A stretch of 64,000 nucleotides of DNA, taken from Deefgea salmonis (GTDB lineage Bacteria > Pseudomonadota > Gammaproteobacteria > Burkholderiales > Chitinibacteraceae). Every line of letters begins with the position of its first letter. The stretch's first letter is position 1. Positions 1 through 12,490 of this stretch are shown here, piece by piece. The translations under genes and the position numbers were made by a program. The stretch is from NCBI RefSeq assembly GCF_020531905.1, contig NZ_JAJAWG010000001.1, positions 682,001-746,000 on the forward strand, in the 5' to 3' direction. The notes beneath the pieces were generated by a model. It ran no database searches. It was not told where the DNA came from and saw nothing but the letters and a program-made list of their open reading frames with translations.

Positions 1-227
1 GGAGTCAAATTGGCGTAACGCAAAGTGGTGGCTCACGCTACGAAAGTGGCCGCAACATGCCCAAACCTGTTGCCGAACTACTGCGTGTGGTGCACATCGA
101 AGGCATTGATCTGGCCAAGCTGCGCAAAGAAGAAATTCAAGTATTAGAACTTTTACGCAGCGAACGACCTGAGCTGATGGATGAGTTACTACAAAAAGCA
201 CAACAAAATGAAGTAGCAAGCCACTAA
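1..227 (+). CDS. C-terminal part of an XRE-type helix-turn-helix protein (5' truncated)
   Basis: The window opens inside this gene; the frame runs from base 3 to a TAA at 225-227 (74 codons visible). The visible part starts in what looks like the recognition helix and following turn of a Cro/cI-type domain (SRYESGRNMPKPV), the usual end of a small XRE-family DNA-binding domain, followed by a helical tail rich in Leu, Glu and Lys. Such proteins of about 100 residues act as dimeric transcription regulators. The target cannot be told. It converges on the radical SAM gene, overlapping it by 4 bases. The family call rests on the short SRYExGR-type motif and length only. Confidence 0.6.
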   Translation, partial: SQIGVTQSGGSRYESGRNMPKPVAELLRVVHIEGIDLAKLRKEEIQVLELLRSERPELMDELLQKAQQNEVASH

Positions 228-1093
228 GCAGCCAACTTAACGGGCAAGCCCAAAGACATAATTCGTTCAGCGAAGCACTGCATCCACGCCATGGGTGCAG
301 CGCTTAACTGCGGCGCCTCAGCCTGCATCGAAGTACGCGCAATCCCATAGAGCAACACCCCTTTTAGCTTCACACCCGCCTCTATTTGCTGCGCCAAAAA
401 CGTTAAATAGGCCTGCAACTCGGCCTCCGTGGGCAACTGCCCATCCACAGCAAACATGCACGTCTGAATCCATGTTGGGCACAAAGCAGCCGCTTGCGCC
501 AAACGGCGCGTGATTTGCTGCCGATTTAAACGAATTTGATTAACCCATTCAAAACCATCCTGCGGCGCACGATCCACCTTAAACCAAACCTCACCTTGCA
601 ATGACGCCATTTTTTCAAGCGCAAACTGCACGTGGGCTTTATCGAGCTGACTGCCGTTGGTAATTAATACCACTTTAATTTGTCCACGCAGCGCAAAGCG
701 ATCCAATGCGCGCTCAACAATGGCCACACATTCAGCAAACTGCGCAGAAGTCGTCGGCTCACCATTGCCAGAAAATGCGATGTCATTGAGTCGGCGCACA
801 CCGTCTGGTACCGCTCGAGTCATAAAATCGCCGTTGACAATCTCTGCCAGCATCAAATCCAACTCCGACTCCAATTGCGGCAACGCAATCTCTGGTGCAG
901 AGCCTCTTTGTAAATCAGGGACTTGGCAATACACACAACGCCAATTACAGGCGTTGTTTGGATTTAAATTAATCCCGACCGAAACCCCACCAGCACGGCG
1001 TGACACCACCGGATAAACATACGTTAAACCCGCAATATCTCGCCGATGGTCATTCACCTGTAGCGGTGCTATCCATTGTGTTTTAAGCGACAT
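224..1093 (-). CDS. Radical SAM protein (COG0731-like)
   Basis: A 289-residue protein with the radical SAM cluster motif C-x3-C-x2-C (ACNWRCVYCQV, about residues 48-58), which would bind a [4Fe-4S] cluster and S-adenosylmethionine. Downstream come the usual SAM-barrel elements: a GNGEPT stretch (about residues 110-115) that contacts SAM and VVLITNGS (about 141-148). The substrate is unknown; stand-alone proteins of this kind are related to the wyosine-type and MoaA-like branches, but wyosine itself is not made by bacteria. The start ATG at 1093 lies 11 bases inside the upstream universal-stress gene, so the two are probably co-transcribed and co-translated. Confidence 0.8.
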   Translation of the reverse strand: MSLKTQWIAPLQVNDHRRDIAGLTYVYPVVSRRAGGVSVGINLNPNNACNWRCVYCQVPDLQRGSAPEIALPQLESELDLMLAEIVNGDFMTRAVPDGVRRLNDIAFSGNGEPTTSAQFAECVAIVERALDRFALRGQIKVVLITNGSQLDKAHVQFALEKMASLQGEVWFKVDRAPQDGFEWVNQIRLNRQQITRRLAQAAALCPTWIQTCMFAVDGQLPTEAELQAYLTFLAQQIEAGVKLKGVLLYGIARTSMQAEAPQLSAAPMAWMQCFAERIMSLGLPVKLAA

Positions 1094-1538
1094 GCTCAGG
1101 CGCTCTCACCAATAAAACCGGCGTTGTAGCATGCCGAAGTACGCCCTCAGCCACACTACCCAGCAACAGATGCGTCAAGCCACCATAACCATGCGTACCC
1201 ATCACGAGCAATTCGGCATGCCATTTTTCACCCTCATCGACAATCGTGCGGGCAATCTGTCCACCCCAAATTTCAAGCAAACTCACTTCAACCGTTAAGC
1301 CGAGCTCTCGCAACTCTTCGGCTCTTGAATCCAGTAAGGCCTGTCCACCAAGTCGCAGCGACGCCTGTAATTGCGGCACATCCAAAAACTCATTGGCACT
1401 CCAAGCAAACTGCGCAAGGTCAATCACATGAATCAGCCGAAGTACCGCCCGTTGCTCTCCAGCAAGGCGCTTGGCTTCTTGTAGTGCCGCAGCACTGGTA
1501 TCACTGTGATCGACGGGCACTAAGATACGTTGATACAT
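1083..1538 (-). CDS. Universal stress protein, UspA family
   Basis: A single-domain Usp protein of 151 residues, beginning with the typical ILVPVDHSDTSAAAL strand-and-loop. It carries the ATP-binding signature G-x2-G-x9-G-S (GTHGYGG then LLLGSVAEGVLRH, about residues 117-138) and ends with the usual strand PVLLVR, so it is predicted to bind ATP. UspA proteins are cytoplasmic and support survival under starvation or oxidative stress. A strong Shine-Dalgarno (GGAGG) precedes the ATG at 1538. It is the first gene of a two-gene unit with the radical SAM protein and is divergent from the thioesterase gene. Confidence 0.9.
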   Translation of the reverse strand: MYQRILVPVDHSDTSAAALQEAKRLAGEQRAVLRLIHVIDLAQFAWSANEFLDVPQLQASLRLGGQALLDSRAEELRELGLTVEVSLLEIWGGQIARTIVDEGEKWHAELLVMGTHGYGGLTHLLLGSVAEGVLRHATTPVLLVRAPEHVA

Positions 1539-1646
1539 AGGGCAAACTCCTCCAAAATAACGACTTTAGCCTTACAAGGTAAAGCTTATTGCAGCAATGC
1601 GCTGACACGCTTAAACTCAAAGCAAGATCAATGCTTAAAACTAACT

Positions 1647-2081
1647 ATGCCACGAATTAAACTCGACTTACCAGAGTGCAATCTATTTCAGTGCAATATT
1701 ACGGTTCGAATCACCGATATTAACTATGGTCAGCATTTAGCACATGATGCCTTACTGGGTTTACTGCACGAAGCTAGGCTGCAATGGCTTGCCCACCTTG
1801 GTTATCGCAGTGAAGTTGACATCGGTGGCGCAGGTTTAATTTTAAGTGATGTCGCCGTTATTTTTTTACACGAAGCCTTTTATGGTGACGTGTTGCAGAT
1901 TCGCCTTGGGATTGACGAAATCAGTCAAACTCGGTTTGAACTTTATTATGATGTCAGCACCCAAACACATCCCATTGCTAAAGCAAAAACAACCATGGCC
2001 TGTTTTAGCTATACCGAACGAAAAATCACCGCCCTGCCCGTCCTTTTTCGGCAGGCGATAAAAAGCCAGGAGCAACAATAG
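1647..2081 (+). CDS. Acyl-CoA thioesterase, 4HBT (hot-dog) family
   Basis: A 144-residue hot-dog-fold protein. The N-terminal stretch VRITDINYGQHLAHD is the 4-hydroxybenzoyl-CoA thioesterase-type active-site segment, with an Asp followed by the N-x-x-x-H turn, and the HEARLQWLAHLGY helix follows. The family hydrolyses acyl-CoA thioesters in the cytoplasm; chain-length preference cannot be read here. The frame is open upstream to 1530, but the hot-dog fold and similarity begin at the ATG at 1647, which I take as the start; no clear Shine-Dalgarno is visible. It is followed after 2 bases by the TerB-like gene, so the two form an operon. Confidence 0.8.
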   Translation: MPRIKLDLPECNLFQCNITVRITDINYGQHLAHDALLGLLHEARLQWLAHLGYRSEVDIGGAGLILSDVAVIFLHEAFYGDVLQIRLGIDEISQTRFELYYDVSTQTHPIAKAKTTMACFSYTERKITALPVLFRQAIKSQEQQ

Positions 2082-2083
2082 AA

Positions 2084-2497
2084 ATGAAAAAGTACCCCAG
2101 CAATAGCCCAGAAGCCATGGCACGAATCTTAGTCATGCAAATGATGTGTGACGGCAGCTTTGATCCAGAAGAAATCGAAGAACTAGAGCATTTACGCGCG
2201 TATGAAATTCTTGGCATTACCCGCAAAGGCTTTATCCAAGTACTACAAGCTTACTGCGCCGACATCAGCGATGAAGCCGATGAAAACGGTCAAATTCGCT
2301 TAATTGACAAGCAACGCATTGACGACCTACTTGAAACCATTGATGAGCCACAAAAACGCCTGCAATTGGCTGCGCTGGCACTGGATATTGCCAAATCAGA
2401 CCAAGAAATTTGCGATGCTGAACTGGCCGTATTTAGCCGCATGCTGAAAAAATGGCACTTATCGCTAGATGATTTAGCCCTTGCTTTTGGCAACTAA
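2084..2497 (+). CDS. TerB-like family protein
   Basis: A 137-residue acidic, all-helical protein that resembles the TerB/DjlA-N domain: helices containing the MCDGSFDPEEIEEL and DQEICDAELAVFSRML segments, whose acidic D-x-x-I/F-x-x-x-E pattern is the putative metal-binding part of TerB. Full tellurite-resistance clusters also carry TerC/TerD, none of which is present, so a tellurite role should not be assumed. The ATG is 2 bases after the thioesterase stop, with a GGAG about 13 bases upstream inside that gene. Role unknown; the family is often linked to membrane or stress surveillance. Confidence 0.6.
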   Translation: MKKYPSNSPEAMARILVMQMMCDGSFDPEEIEELEHLRAYEILGITRKGFIQVLQAYCADISDEADENGQIRLIDKQRIDDLLETIDEPQKRLQLAALALDIAKSDQEICDAELAVFSRMLKKWHLSLDDLALAFGN

Positions 2498-2553
2498 ATA
2501 CATCCTCTGAGCTCAACGCAACACGCCTCTGAGCTCGACCGGATTGCATCGAC

Positions 2554-2593
2554 CCAACGCCTTCGCTCATTGACGATCAGAAGAAGGCGTTGG
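2554..2593. repeat. Intergenic inverted repeat (11-bp arms)
   Basis: Perfect 11-bp arms CCAACGCCTTC (2554-2564) and GAAGGCGTTGG (2583-2593) around an 18-base loop, with no T-tract, so it is not a standard terminator. Just upstream the 11-mer CCTCTGAGCTC occurs twice (2504-2514 and 2526-2536). It lies between the TerB-like gene and the glycosylase gene. Confidence 0.6.
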
Positions 2594-2688
2594 CTAGGTA
2601 AGTCGATCACGAGAATCAAAACCACTGCAGCACTGCGCCCAAAAAGCAATATTCAAAGCGCTACCGACCTTAAGCATCAACGCCCCCA

Positions 2689-3177
2689 ATGCAAAAAGCC
2701 AGCTTTAATGCCGTTTTTGACCCACACTGCCGGCTATTGATACTCGGCAGTTTACCTGGCGACGCCTCCCTGACTGCAGGGCATTACTACGCCCATCCAA
2801 GAAATGCATTTTGGCCCATCATCAGCCAGCTCATTGACGTCGACTTAACACAGCGCCCCTTTGCTGAACGCTACACCCTGATTAAGCAGCACGGCATTGC
2901 ACTCTGGGATGTGGTGCAACAAGCGAGCCGTGTTGGCAGCCTAGATACGGCGATTCAAGCACCGCAATTGAACTCACTACATACTTGGTGCACTGAGCTC
3001 GATCAATTGCAGATTGTTGCCTTTAACGGCCAAACTGCCGCCAAATATGGCAGCAAGCTTATACCTGGGTATATAAAGCAAGTCGTTTTACCATCAAGTA
3101 GTCCGGCATATACCCTGAGTTTTAACCAAAAATGTCATACTTGGCTCACTGAGCTTGCGCCCCACTTAAAAACCTAA
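2689..3177 (+). CDS. DNA-deoxyinosine glycosylase (UDG superfamily, family 6/HDG)
   Basis: A 162-residue protein of the uracil-DNA glycosylase superfamily, best matching the hypoxanthine-DNA glycosylase branch: motif 1 is LILGSLPGDASL (about residues 17-28), then YYAHPRNAFWPII, typical of Mug/HDG enzymes, and the C-terminal loop VVLPSSSPAY corresponds to motif 2. The family removes deaminated adenine (hypoxanthine) from DNA in base-excision repair. ATG at 2689 is chosen because motif 1 sits at the normal distance; no strong Shine-Dalgarno is visible. It converges on the UbiB-family gene with a 4-base overlap. Confidence 0.8.
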   Translation: MQKASFNAVFDPHCRLLILGSLPGDASLTAGHYYAHPRNAFWPIISQLIDVDLTQRPFAERYTLIKQHGIALWDVVQQASRVGSLDTAIQAPQLNSLHTWCTELDQLQIVAFNGQTAAKYGSKLIPGYIKQVVLPSSSPAYTLSFNQKCHTWLTELAPHLKT

Positions 3178-4859
3178 CGCTCATCTTTACCTGACGCCCA
3201 AATCGCAAACATCAGCCACATGGCATTCACCAAAGCCACAATAAAACCCAAAAACCCCAACAGTGGCATACCAAATAAAGTCGGGCCGGTTTTAATCGTC
3301 ATTGCAATCGACGAACCAATAATCAAGGCACCAGTCACAATCCCCATCGTTAAACGATTGGCACTTTTAGCCAGTAAACTGCCAAAACGATCCAAGCGTT
3401 TTAAATCCAAATCGACCTTCAAACTCCCCCGTCTCGCTTGTTTGATCAATTTACCAATATCACTGGGCAAACCGGACAACACACTCAAGGCTTCAAACAC
3501 ATTATCTTTGCCGGTTTTAAGCCAAGCGGTTGGACTCAATCGCTCAAAAATGACCTCTTTCACAAAAGGCGCTAGATGCGGCACCATTTTAAAATCCGGA
3601 TCAAGCTGACGCCCCAAGCCTTCCAAAGTAATGAGCGCCTTAAACAGCAGCGTCAAGTCCGAAGGCAATGTAATTTCATGGTCACGCATAATGACGGCAA
3701 CGTCGTTGAGCATATGCCCAAAAGGAACGTCTTTTAATGGCAGATTTTCGTAATTAAACATAAAATCGGCAATATCACTGGCCAACTGAGTTTCATCAAC
3801 CAACGTGTCGCCCGTCCACTCCAACAACACATTCAAAATACCGTGTTCATCCCGTTGAGATAATGCCGCCAATAAATCGACGATTTGATCGCGTCGCGGC
3901 CGTGGCAATCGCCCCACCATGCCAAAGTCTAAAAAGGCAATGCGGTTACCCGGCAAATACTTCACATTCCCCGGATGCGGGTCCGCATGAAAATAGCCAT
4001 CAATCAGCACCATTTTAAGCACCGCATCTGCGCCACGTGCCGCCAATACGGTTCGATCCATACCCGCAGCATCGACCGCAGCTAAATCATTACCCGCAAT
4101 ACCGCCAATATAACTTTGCACATTCAAGCTCTCGCCTGTCCATTGCCACCAAATGCGCGGAATTTCAATATCGTCATGCCCAGCAAAATTTTGTACGAAA
4201 CGCTCTAAATTGCGCGCTTCGGTCGACAAATTAAGCTCTCGACGAATTGACTTGGCAAATTCATCGACAATGCGCACCGGCTGATAGCGACGTAAATCAG
4301 GAAATTCAAATTCAGCCAAACTGGCGACATGCCGCAAAATACGTAAATCTGCCTCAATTTTGGCGATAATCCCGGGGCGACGGATTTTTAATACAACCTC
4401 AGTACCATCTTGCAATTGCGCTCGATGCACTTGGGCAATCGATGCCGACCCGACCGGAATAGGATCTAAAGCTTTAAAAATCACATACGGATCATCGCCT
4501 AATAATTGCTGTAACTCGGGCAATAAAACGGCGAAATCCAAAGGCGGTACTTCACTTTGTAATTTTTCAAATTCAGCAATCCAATCTGGGGTAAACATAT
4601 CCACCCGAGTGGCCAAAACCTGCCCCAATTTGATGAATGTCGGCCCCAATTGCTCTAATGCTTTTCGCACCCGTACTGCAGGTTCTAACAACTCAACTTC
4701 ATGCTCGCCGGGTAAATGCAAAGCATCACTAGCGCGTTCTATGCCTTTGTTCAAGCCTAATTTTTGCACCAAATTGCCAAGACCATAACGAATTAAAATC
4801 GCTACAATCTCCCTCACTCGAGGTAAATCTCTAACAACAGTGAACGTTTCTTTCAGCAT
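3174..4859 (-). CDS. UbiB/ABC1 (AarF) family atypical kinase
   Basis: 561 residues. It shows the hallmarks of the ABC1/UbiB protein-kinase-like family: the KxGQ motif (FIKLGQ, residues 75-80), the Ala-rich nucleotide loop region (VGSASIAQVH, 136-145), the VVLKIRRPG lysine strand (155-163), HADPHPGN (291-298) and LDFGMVG (310-316). Two hydrophobic C-terminal segments (about 505-555) anchor it in the membrane. Members support ubiquinone biosynthesis or membrane lipid/quinone homeostasis as ATPases. Here it is not next to ubiE/ubiJ, so it may be a paralogue rather than the canonical UbiB. ATG at 4859 has an AAGGA upstream. Confidence 0.85.
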   Translation of the reverse strand: MLKETFTVVRDLPRVREIVAILIRYGLGNLVQKLGLNKGIERASDALHLPGEHEVELLEPAVRVRKALEQLGPTFIKLGQVLATRVDMFTPDWIAEFEKLQSEVPPLDFAVLLPELQQLLGDDPYVIFKALDPIPVGSASIAQVHRAQLQDGTEVVLKIRRPGIIAKIEADLRILRHVASLAEFEFPDLRRYQPVRIVDEFAKSIRRELNLSTEARNLERFVQNFAGHDDIEIPRIWWQWTGESLNVQSYIGGIAGNDLAAVDAAGMDRTVLAARGADAVLKMVLIDGYFHADPHPGNVKYLPGNRIAFLDFGMVGRLPRPRRDQIVDLLAALSQRDEHGILNVLLEWTGDTLVDETQLASDIADFMFNYENLPLKDVPFGHMLNDVAVIMRDHEITLPSDLTLLFKALITLEGLGRQLDPDFKMVPHLAPFVKEVIFERLSPTAWLKTGKDNVFEALSVLSGLPSDIGKLIKQARRGSLKVDLDLKRLDRFGSLLAKSANRLTMGIVTGALIIGSSIAMTIKTGPTLFGMPLLGFLGFIVALVNAMWLMFAIWASGKDER

Positions 4860-4952
4860 TAAGTCTTATTTCCTTAAATCAAACCAATAAAATTCGGAAT
4901 TTTTCAATTTTATGCTTTACAGCCCGATTGCACATCCGTACAGTTCCTGCCC

Positions 4953-5906
4953 ATGAAATGGATCATCATTCTAACCACACTTTTAAGCTTGAGCGCGCAA
5001 TCTGTCTATGCCGACGAGGAAATGCCGATTGGCGAAGTTGCGACCCCAAGTAGCTGGGCCAGCAAGCCTAGCGGCAATTCGGCGAGTAGAGCGAAGCGCA
5101 ACAAAAAACCCACTGACAAACAGACAGAAAAACAAGCTGACTATACACCGGCTCAAGATTTACTTTTATCGGCAATGAGCTTAATTGGCGTGAAATACAC
5201 TTGGGGCGGCAATACGCCTGAGTCTGGGCTCGATTGCAGTGGATTTATTCGTTATGTTTTTCAGAATTCGATGAATTTAACCTTGCCGCGCACGGCTTTT
5301 GAAATGGCGCAAAAAGGCAAAACCATTGATAAGTCAGAATTAAAACCGGGCGATTTGGTTTTTTTCAACACCTTAGGACGCACTTTCTCTCACGTTGGCA
5401 TTTATCTGGGCGACAATCGATTTATTCATTCACCCCGTGCAGGGCGCAGCGTGGAAGTGGCCAATATGGGCATTAACTATTGGACCACGCGCTTTACCGG
5501 TGCGCGTCGAATCGCCGATACTGGCAATACCGACGGCTTAAACGTCAACGCCATGCTCGCCGCTAGCAGCAATGAAAACAAACGCAGCGCCGTAGCAACG
5601 ACCGCAGTCAGCAGTGGCAGCAAGCGAGTGTGTAAAAAAGTCGTGACCGGCAAAGGTAAAAATAAAAAAACTGTGACGCAATGCGCAACGGTTAGCAGCA
5701 AGCCAAGCACGGCACAGGTTCGCACGACAAAAGCACAAAAAAGCACGGTTGCCAGTCGAAAACCCAGCAGCAAAAAAGTGACCGCAACGAAAAAAGCAAC
5801 CTCGGCAAAAAAAACCACCAGCAAACCGGCCACTAAAACACCGACTAAAACCGTGACTAAAACCAGTACGGCCAAACCAAAAACAAGCAGTCAAAACAAA
5901 AAATAA
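4953..5906 (+). CDS. Secreted NlpC/P60 (C40) peptidoglycan hydrolase with Lys/Thr-rich tail
   Basis: 317 residues. Residues 1-20 form a signal peptide (cleavage after SVYA). Residues 65-185 are an NlpC/P60 domain with catalytic Cys95 (LDCSG), His147 (FSHVGIY) and a third polar residue at His159 (RFIHSP). The family cleaves D-Glu/meso-diaminopimelate or related bonds in peptidoglycan stem peptides. The last ~115 residues are a low-complexity tail very rich in Lys, Thr and Ser, strongly basic, which could bind anionic cell-wall polymers or DNA; this is inference. A related lipoprotein lies at 10981-11490. The gene is monocistronic and ends at a strong bidirectional terminator. Confidence 0.85.
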   Translation: MKWIIILTTLLSLSAQSVYADEEMPIGEVATPSSWASKPSGNSASRAKRNKKPTDKQTEKQADYTPAQDLLLSAMSLIGVKYTWGGNTPESGLDCSGFIRYVFQNSMNLTLPRTAFEMAQKGKTIDKSELKPGDLVFFNTLGRTFSHVGIYLGDNRFIHSPRAGRSVEVANMGINYWTTRFTGARRIADTGNTDGLNVNAMLAASSNENKRSAVATTAVSSGSKRVCKKVVTGKGKNKKTVTQCATVSSKPSTAQVRTTKAQKSTVASRKPSSKKVTATKKATSAKKTTSKPATKTPTKTVTKTSTAKPKTSSQNKK

Positions 5907-5920
5907 TTCATTTCGCCCAT

Positions 5921-5951
5921 AAAAAAGCCATTCAAAACGAATGGCTTTTTT
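5921..5951. terminator. Bidirectional intrinsic terminator
   Basis: Arms AAAAAAGCCATTC (5921-5933) and GAATGGCTTTTTT (5939-5951) around a 5-base loop, with A- and T-runs on both sides. It serves the NlpC/P60 gene on the plus strand and the ast operon, which ends at 5964, on the minus strand. Confidence 0.9.
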
Positions 5952-5963
5952 ATTTTTTGGCGT

Positions 5964-6968
5964 TTATGCGTCAAAATCTTTAGCAGGCACAATCACCAAG
6001 CCCGCTCGCAAACCCGGCGGCACATCGGGATTCGGGAAAATAATCCGCGCGTCAGCTTCTTCAACAATAAATTGCTCACCCTGATCTTCCGCCAAAATCA
6101 AACCTTGCGCTAAAGGCGTGAAATTATCGGTTTTTGCATCAATGGCAAATTTAAAATCATTGGTTTTTTTAATCACTTCACGCGAAACACGGAATACTTG
6201 CACCTGTTCCGGCACGAGATCTGGCGTAGGTAATTCGCCTTGAATTAATTGCTGTAAATAGCTCGCCATTTTAGATAAATCAATCTGCTGATTTTCACCA
6301 AATGGACGCGCACTCCCCAGTTCGATGGTAAATGCCGCAGCATTACAATGCCGGCTGGAAAAAAACGAAAAGGTACTCGATACCGTCGATTGCAATAACA
6401 CCGTATCCACGCCCGCCAATGACAAACGCGCGATTTCAACCGTAGAAAAGGTATTGCCCGGTTTAGGTAGCGGATAAATTGCAAATTTTTCAATCAAAGA
6501 GCCATGAATTGCGGTATGTAAATCGTAATGAAAGCGTGGTTTTTTGGCTGCTGCATTAGCTTGAAAAAACCGCATCACATGCATTTCGAGCATGGCGGCG
6601 CGTCTTTTTTCAATGCCATCTTCTACTTCGGGCGTACGAGAAAAGAGTCGATTCATGTCTTCTTCAACAAACCGACAACCAGATCGCAAAGCCGCCACAT
6701 TGCCAAAAATAAACAGCACCCGCGCGCGCACCTTAATCGCCCCCAACATGATTTGCTCAATCAATTGATCGACCAATTCAACCGGCGCAGTCTCATTGCC
6801 GTGAATGCCGCAAGAAATAACCAGATCCAACGCCGTGTTATCGATGTCTTGCGGTTCGAATCGAATCACGCCCTCATCCATGACCTGGACGCCAGCCCCA
6901 GTTGGCAAGCAGTACGGCAAGGCGATGGCGGTATTTCCTGATAATGTTTCTTGTAAAAAACGACTCAT
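5964..6968 (-). CDS. astE: Succinylglutamate desuccinylase
   Basis: 334 residues, last step of the arginine succinyltransferase (AST) pathway: N2-succinylglutamate to glutamate and succinate. It belongs to the M14/aspartoacylase zinc-carboxypeptidase superfamily; the zinc ligands His56 and Glu59 sit in CGIHGNETAP, and FHYDLHTAIHGS (about residues 150-161) gives the third ligand. I use the ATG at 6968; a GTG two codons upstream (6974) is the alternative. It is the last gene of astA-astD-astB-astE, 72 bases after astB, and ends at a strong terminator. Identity is supported by both motif and operon context. Confidence 0.92.
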   Translation of the reverse strand: MSRFLQETLSGNTAIALPYCLPTGAGVQVMDEGVIRFEPQDIDNTALDLVISCGIHGNETAPVELVDQLIEQIMLGAIKVRARVLFIFGNVAALRSGCRFVEEDMNRLFSRTPEVEDGIEKRRAAMLEMHVMRFFQANAAAKKPRFHYDLHTAIHGSLIEKFAIYPLPKPGNTFSTVEIARLSLAGVDTVLLQSTVSSTFSFFSSRHCNAAAFTIELGSARPFGENQQIDLSKMASYLQQLIQGELPTPDLVPEQVQVFRVSREVIKKTNDFKFAIDAKTDNFTPLAQGLILAEDQGEQFIVEEADARIIFPNPDVPPGLRAGLVIVPAKDFDA

Positions 6969-7040
6969 TTGCACTTAACCCAAGGGAAATCGATAATGGT
7001 GAGCTAATTTTAGCAGGATCAGCCCATGACACGGGCGTTC

Positions 7041-10883
<3,843 letters not shown>

Positions 10884-10980
10884 GGTCTTCAACTAAAAAT
10901 GGAATATAACCAATGTAGCAAAGTGTAGAAAAACCGCGTATCGGTACTATCCCCATTGAATACTTAGGCAGAGTAAGCAC

Positions 10981-11490
10981 TCACTGATTGGCCAACATCA
11001 AGGTACGCGCGCCTTCAAAGCGCGGTGCAAAGTAAACATTTTTTAGTGATTCAATCCGAACCCGACCATTACTCGATGGCGCATGGATAAATTTTTCATC
11101 GCCAAGGTAAATACCAACGTGTGAATACGAGCGGTCGGTGGTTTTAAAAAACACCAAATCACCCGCCCGCATTTCAGACTGACTCACCGGCCTAGCCGCT
11201 GCAGCCATTGCCGCGGCAGTGCGCGGCAAGGTAACGCCTAAAGCATTTTTATACACCAGCAAGACCAATCCGCTGCAATCTAAACCCGCTTCGGGATTGG
11301 TGCCGCCAAACTGGTATTGTGTTTCGAGTAAACCCAAGGCATACATCACCACTTCGCGCCCGGCCCCTTCCACTTGAATATTAGCCAGCGAGGGTATTGG
11401 CTTGGCGGGCTTATTTTTTGCTGGTTTGGTGGAGGTACACCCAGTCAGTATTAAAAAACCACACAGCAAAGTAATCGCATATTTAATCAT
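10981..11490 (-). CDS. NlpC/P60 (C40) family lipoprotein
   Basis: 169 residues. Residues 1-18 form a lipoprotein signal with lipobox LTGC (lipidated Cys18), so the enzyme should be membrane anchored, probably in the outer membrane. The NlpC/P60 domain fills the rest: catalytic Cys72 (LDCSGL), His about 124 (YSHVGIY) and His about 136 (FIHAPS). Predicted peptidoglycan endopeptidase of the Spr/MepS kind. The ATG at 11490 overlaps the end of the deacetylase gene by 8 bases. Compared with the secreted enzyme at 4953-5906 it has no basic tail. Confidence 0.85.
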   Translation of the reverse strand: MIKYAITLLCGFLILTGCTSTKPAKNKPAKPIPSLANIQVEGAGREVVMYALGLLETQYQFGGTNPEAGLDCSGLVLLVYKNALGVTLPRTAAAMAAAARPVSQSEMRAGDLVFFKTTDRSYSHVGIYLGDEKFIHAPSSNGRVRIESLKNVYFAPRFEGARTLMLANQ

Positions 11491-12448
11491 CCACAAGCAC
11501 TCGAACATGCTCGGTCACACTGCGCGCCAACGCCGACAAATCATAGCCACCTTCGAGCATCGACACGATGCGCTGCTCACTGTAGCGCGCGGCGACTTTC
11601 ATTAACTGCTGCGTTACCCATGCATAATCGGCCTCAACCAAACCCATCAAGCCCATTTCATCTTCCAGATGCGCATCAAACCCCGCTGAAATCAAAATCA
11701 ATTGCGGCTTAAATTCGTTCAACAAAGGTAGCCATTGCTGGGAGACCACTTCACGAAACTCGGCGCTTTTGGTCGCTCTTGGCATCGCAATATTGTGCAT
11801 ATTCTCCGCCATCGGCACATCGCCTGAGTACGGAAAAAACGGATGCTGAAAAATACTCACCATCAAAGCGCGAGGCTCATCCCATAAGCAATCTTCAGTA
11901 CCATTGCCGTGGTGCACATCAAAATCCACAATCGCCACCCGCTCCAAACCATACACGGCCATTGCATGCTTGGCGGCAATCGCGACATTACTTAAAAAGC
12001 AAAACCCAAAGGCTTTTTCTTTTTCTGCATGATGTCCCGGTGGACGAATCGCACAAAATACATTTTGCGCCTTACCTTGCATCACCAAGTCAACCGCCTG
12101 AATCCCCGCCCCCGCGCCATGATAAGCGGCGTTCAAGGTATAGGGATTTAACACCGTATCGGGTTCTAAATGCACATGGCCTTGCGCTGGGCTGGCTACG
12201 GCTAAACGATCTAAATACGCCGCCGGATGCACCCGCAACAACTGCTCACGCGTCGCCGCTTGCGCGGTCACATGCAATAAATAATCCCAAATTCCCGCCG
12301 CGATTAAGCGATCTTGAATCGCCGCCAAACGCTCAGGACATTCAGGATGACCTTGCCCCATTTCATGCATCACACACGATGGATGACTAATATATGCAGT
12401 TGCACCACAGGAACCGACCACAGTAATTGCCTCTTGCTCAATAGACAT
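11483..12448 (-). CDS. Histone deacetylase-family amidohydrolase
   Basis: 321 residues, class II-type bacterial deacetylase (acetylpolyamine amidohydrolase/AcuC superfamily). The zinc site is visible: RPPGHHA (two catalytic His, about residues 142-148), DFDVHHGNGTED (about 181-192) and later SAGFDAH (Asp ligand) and EGGYDL near the end. The natural substrate is not known: acetylpolyamines, acetylated proteins or small acyl-amides are all possible. The frame is open to 12577, but MSIEQEAITVVG at 12448 starts just ahead of the conserved domain (HPECPERL), so that ATG is used. Divergent from the MoxR gene, sharing a ~40-base promoter region. Confidence 0.85.
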   Translation of the reverse strand: MSIEQEAITVVGSCGATAYISHPSCVMHEMGQGHPECPERLAAIQDRLIAAGIWDYLLHVTAQAATREQLLRVHPAAYLDRLAVASPAQGHVHLEPDTVLNPYTLNAAYHGAGAGIQAVDLVMQGKAQNVFCAIRPPGHHAEKEKAFGFCFLSNVAIAAKHAMAVYGLERVAIVDFDVHHGNGTEDCLWDEPRALMVSIFQHPFFPYSGDVPMAENMHNIAMPRATKSAEFREVVSQQWLPLLNEFKPQLILISAGFDAHLEDEMGLMGLVEADYAWVTQQLMKVAARYSEQRIVSMLEGGYDLSALARSVTEHVRVLVDD

Positions 12449-12490
12449 GTTTATTGTTAAGTTTACGCTGCACAGCATAAGAGGGAAAGA

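Noticed and set aside
2084-2497. Tellurite resistance gene
   Set aside because: Only a TerB-like fold; no TerC, TerD or TerZ genes are present.
3174-4859. Canonical ubiquinone-operon UbiB
   Set aside because: The family is right but no ubiE or ubiJ is adjacent, so only the family name is used.
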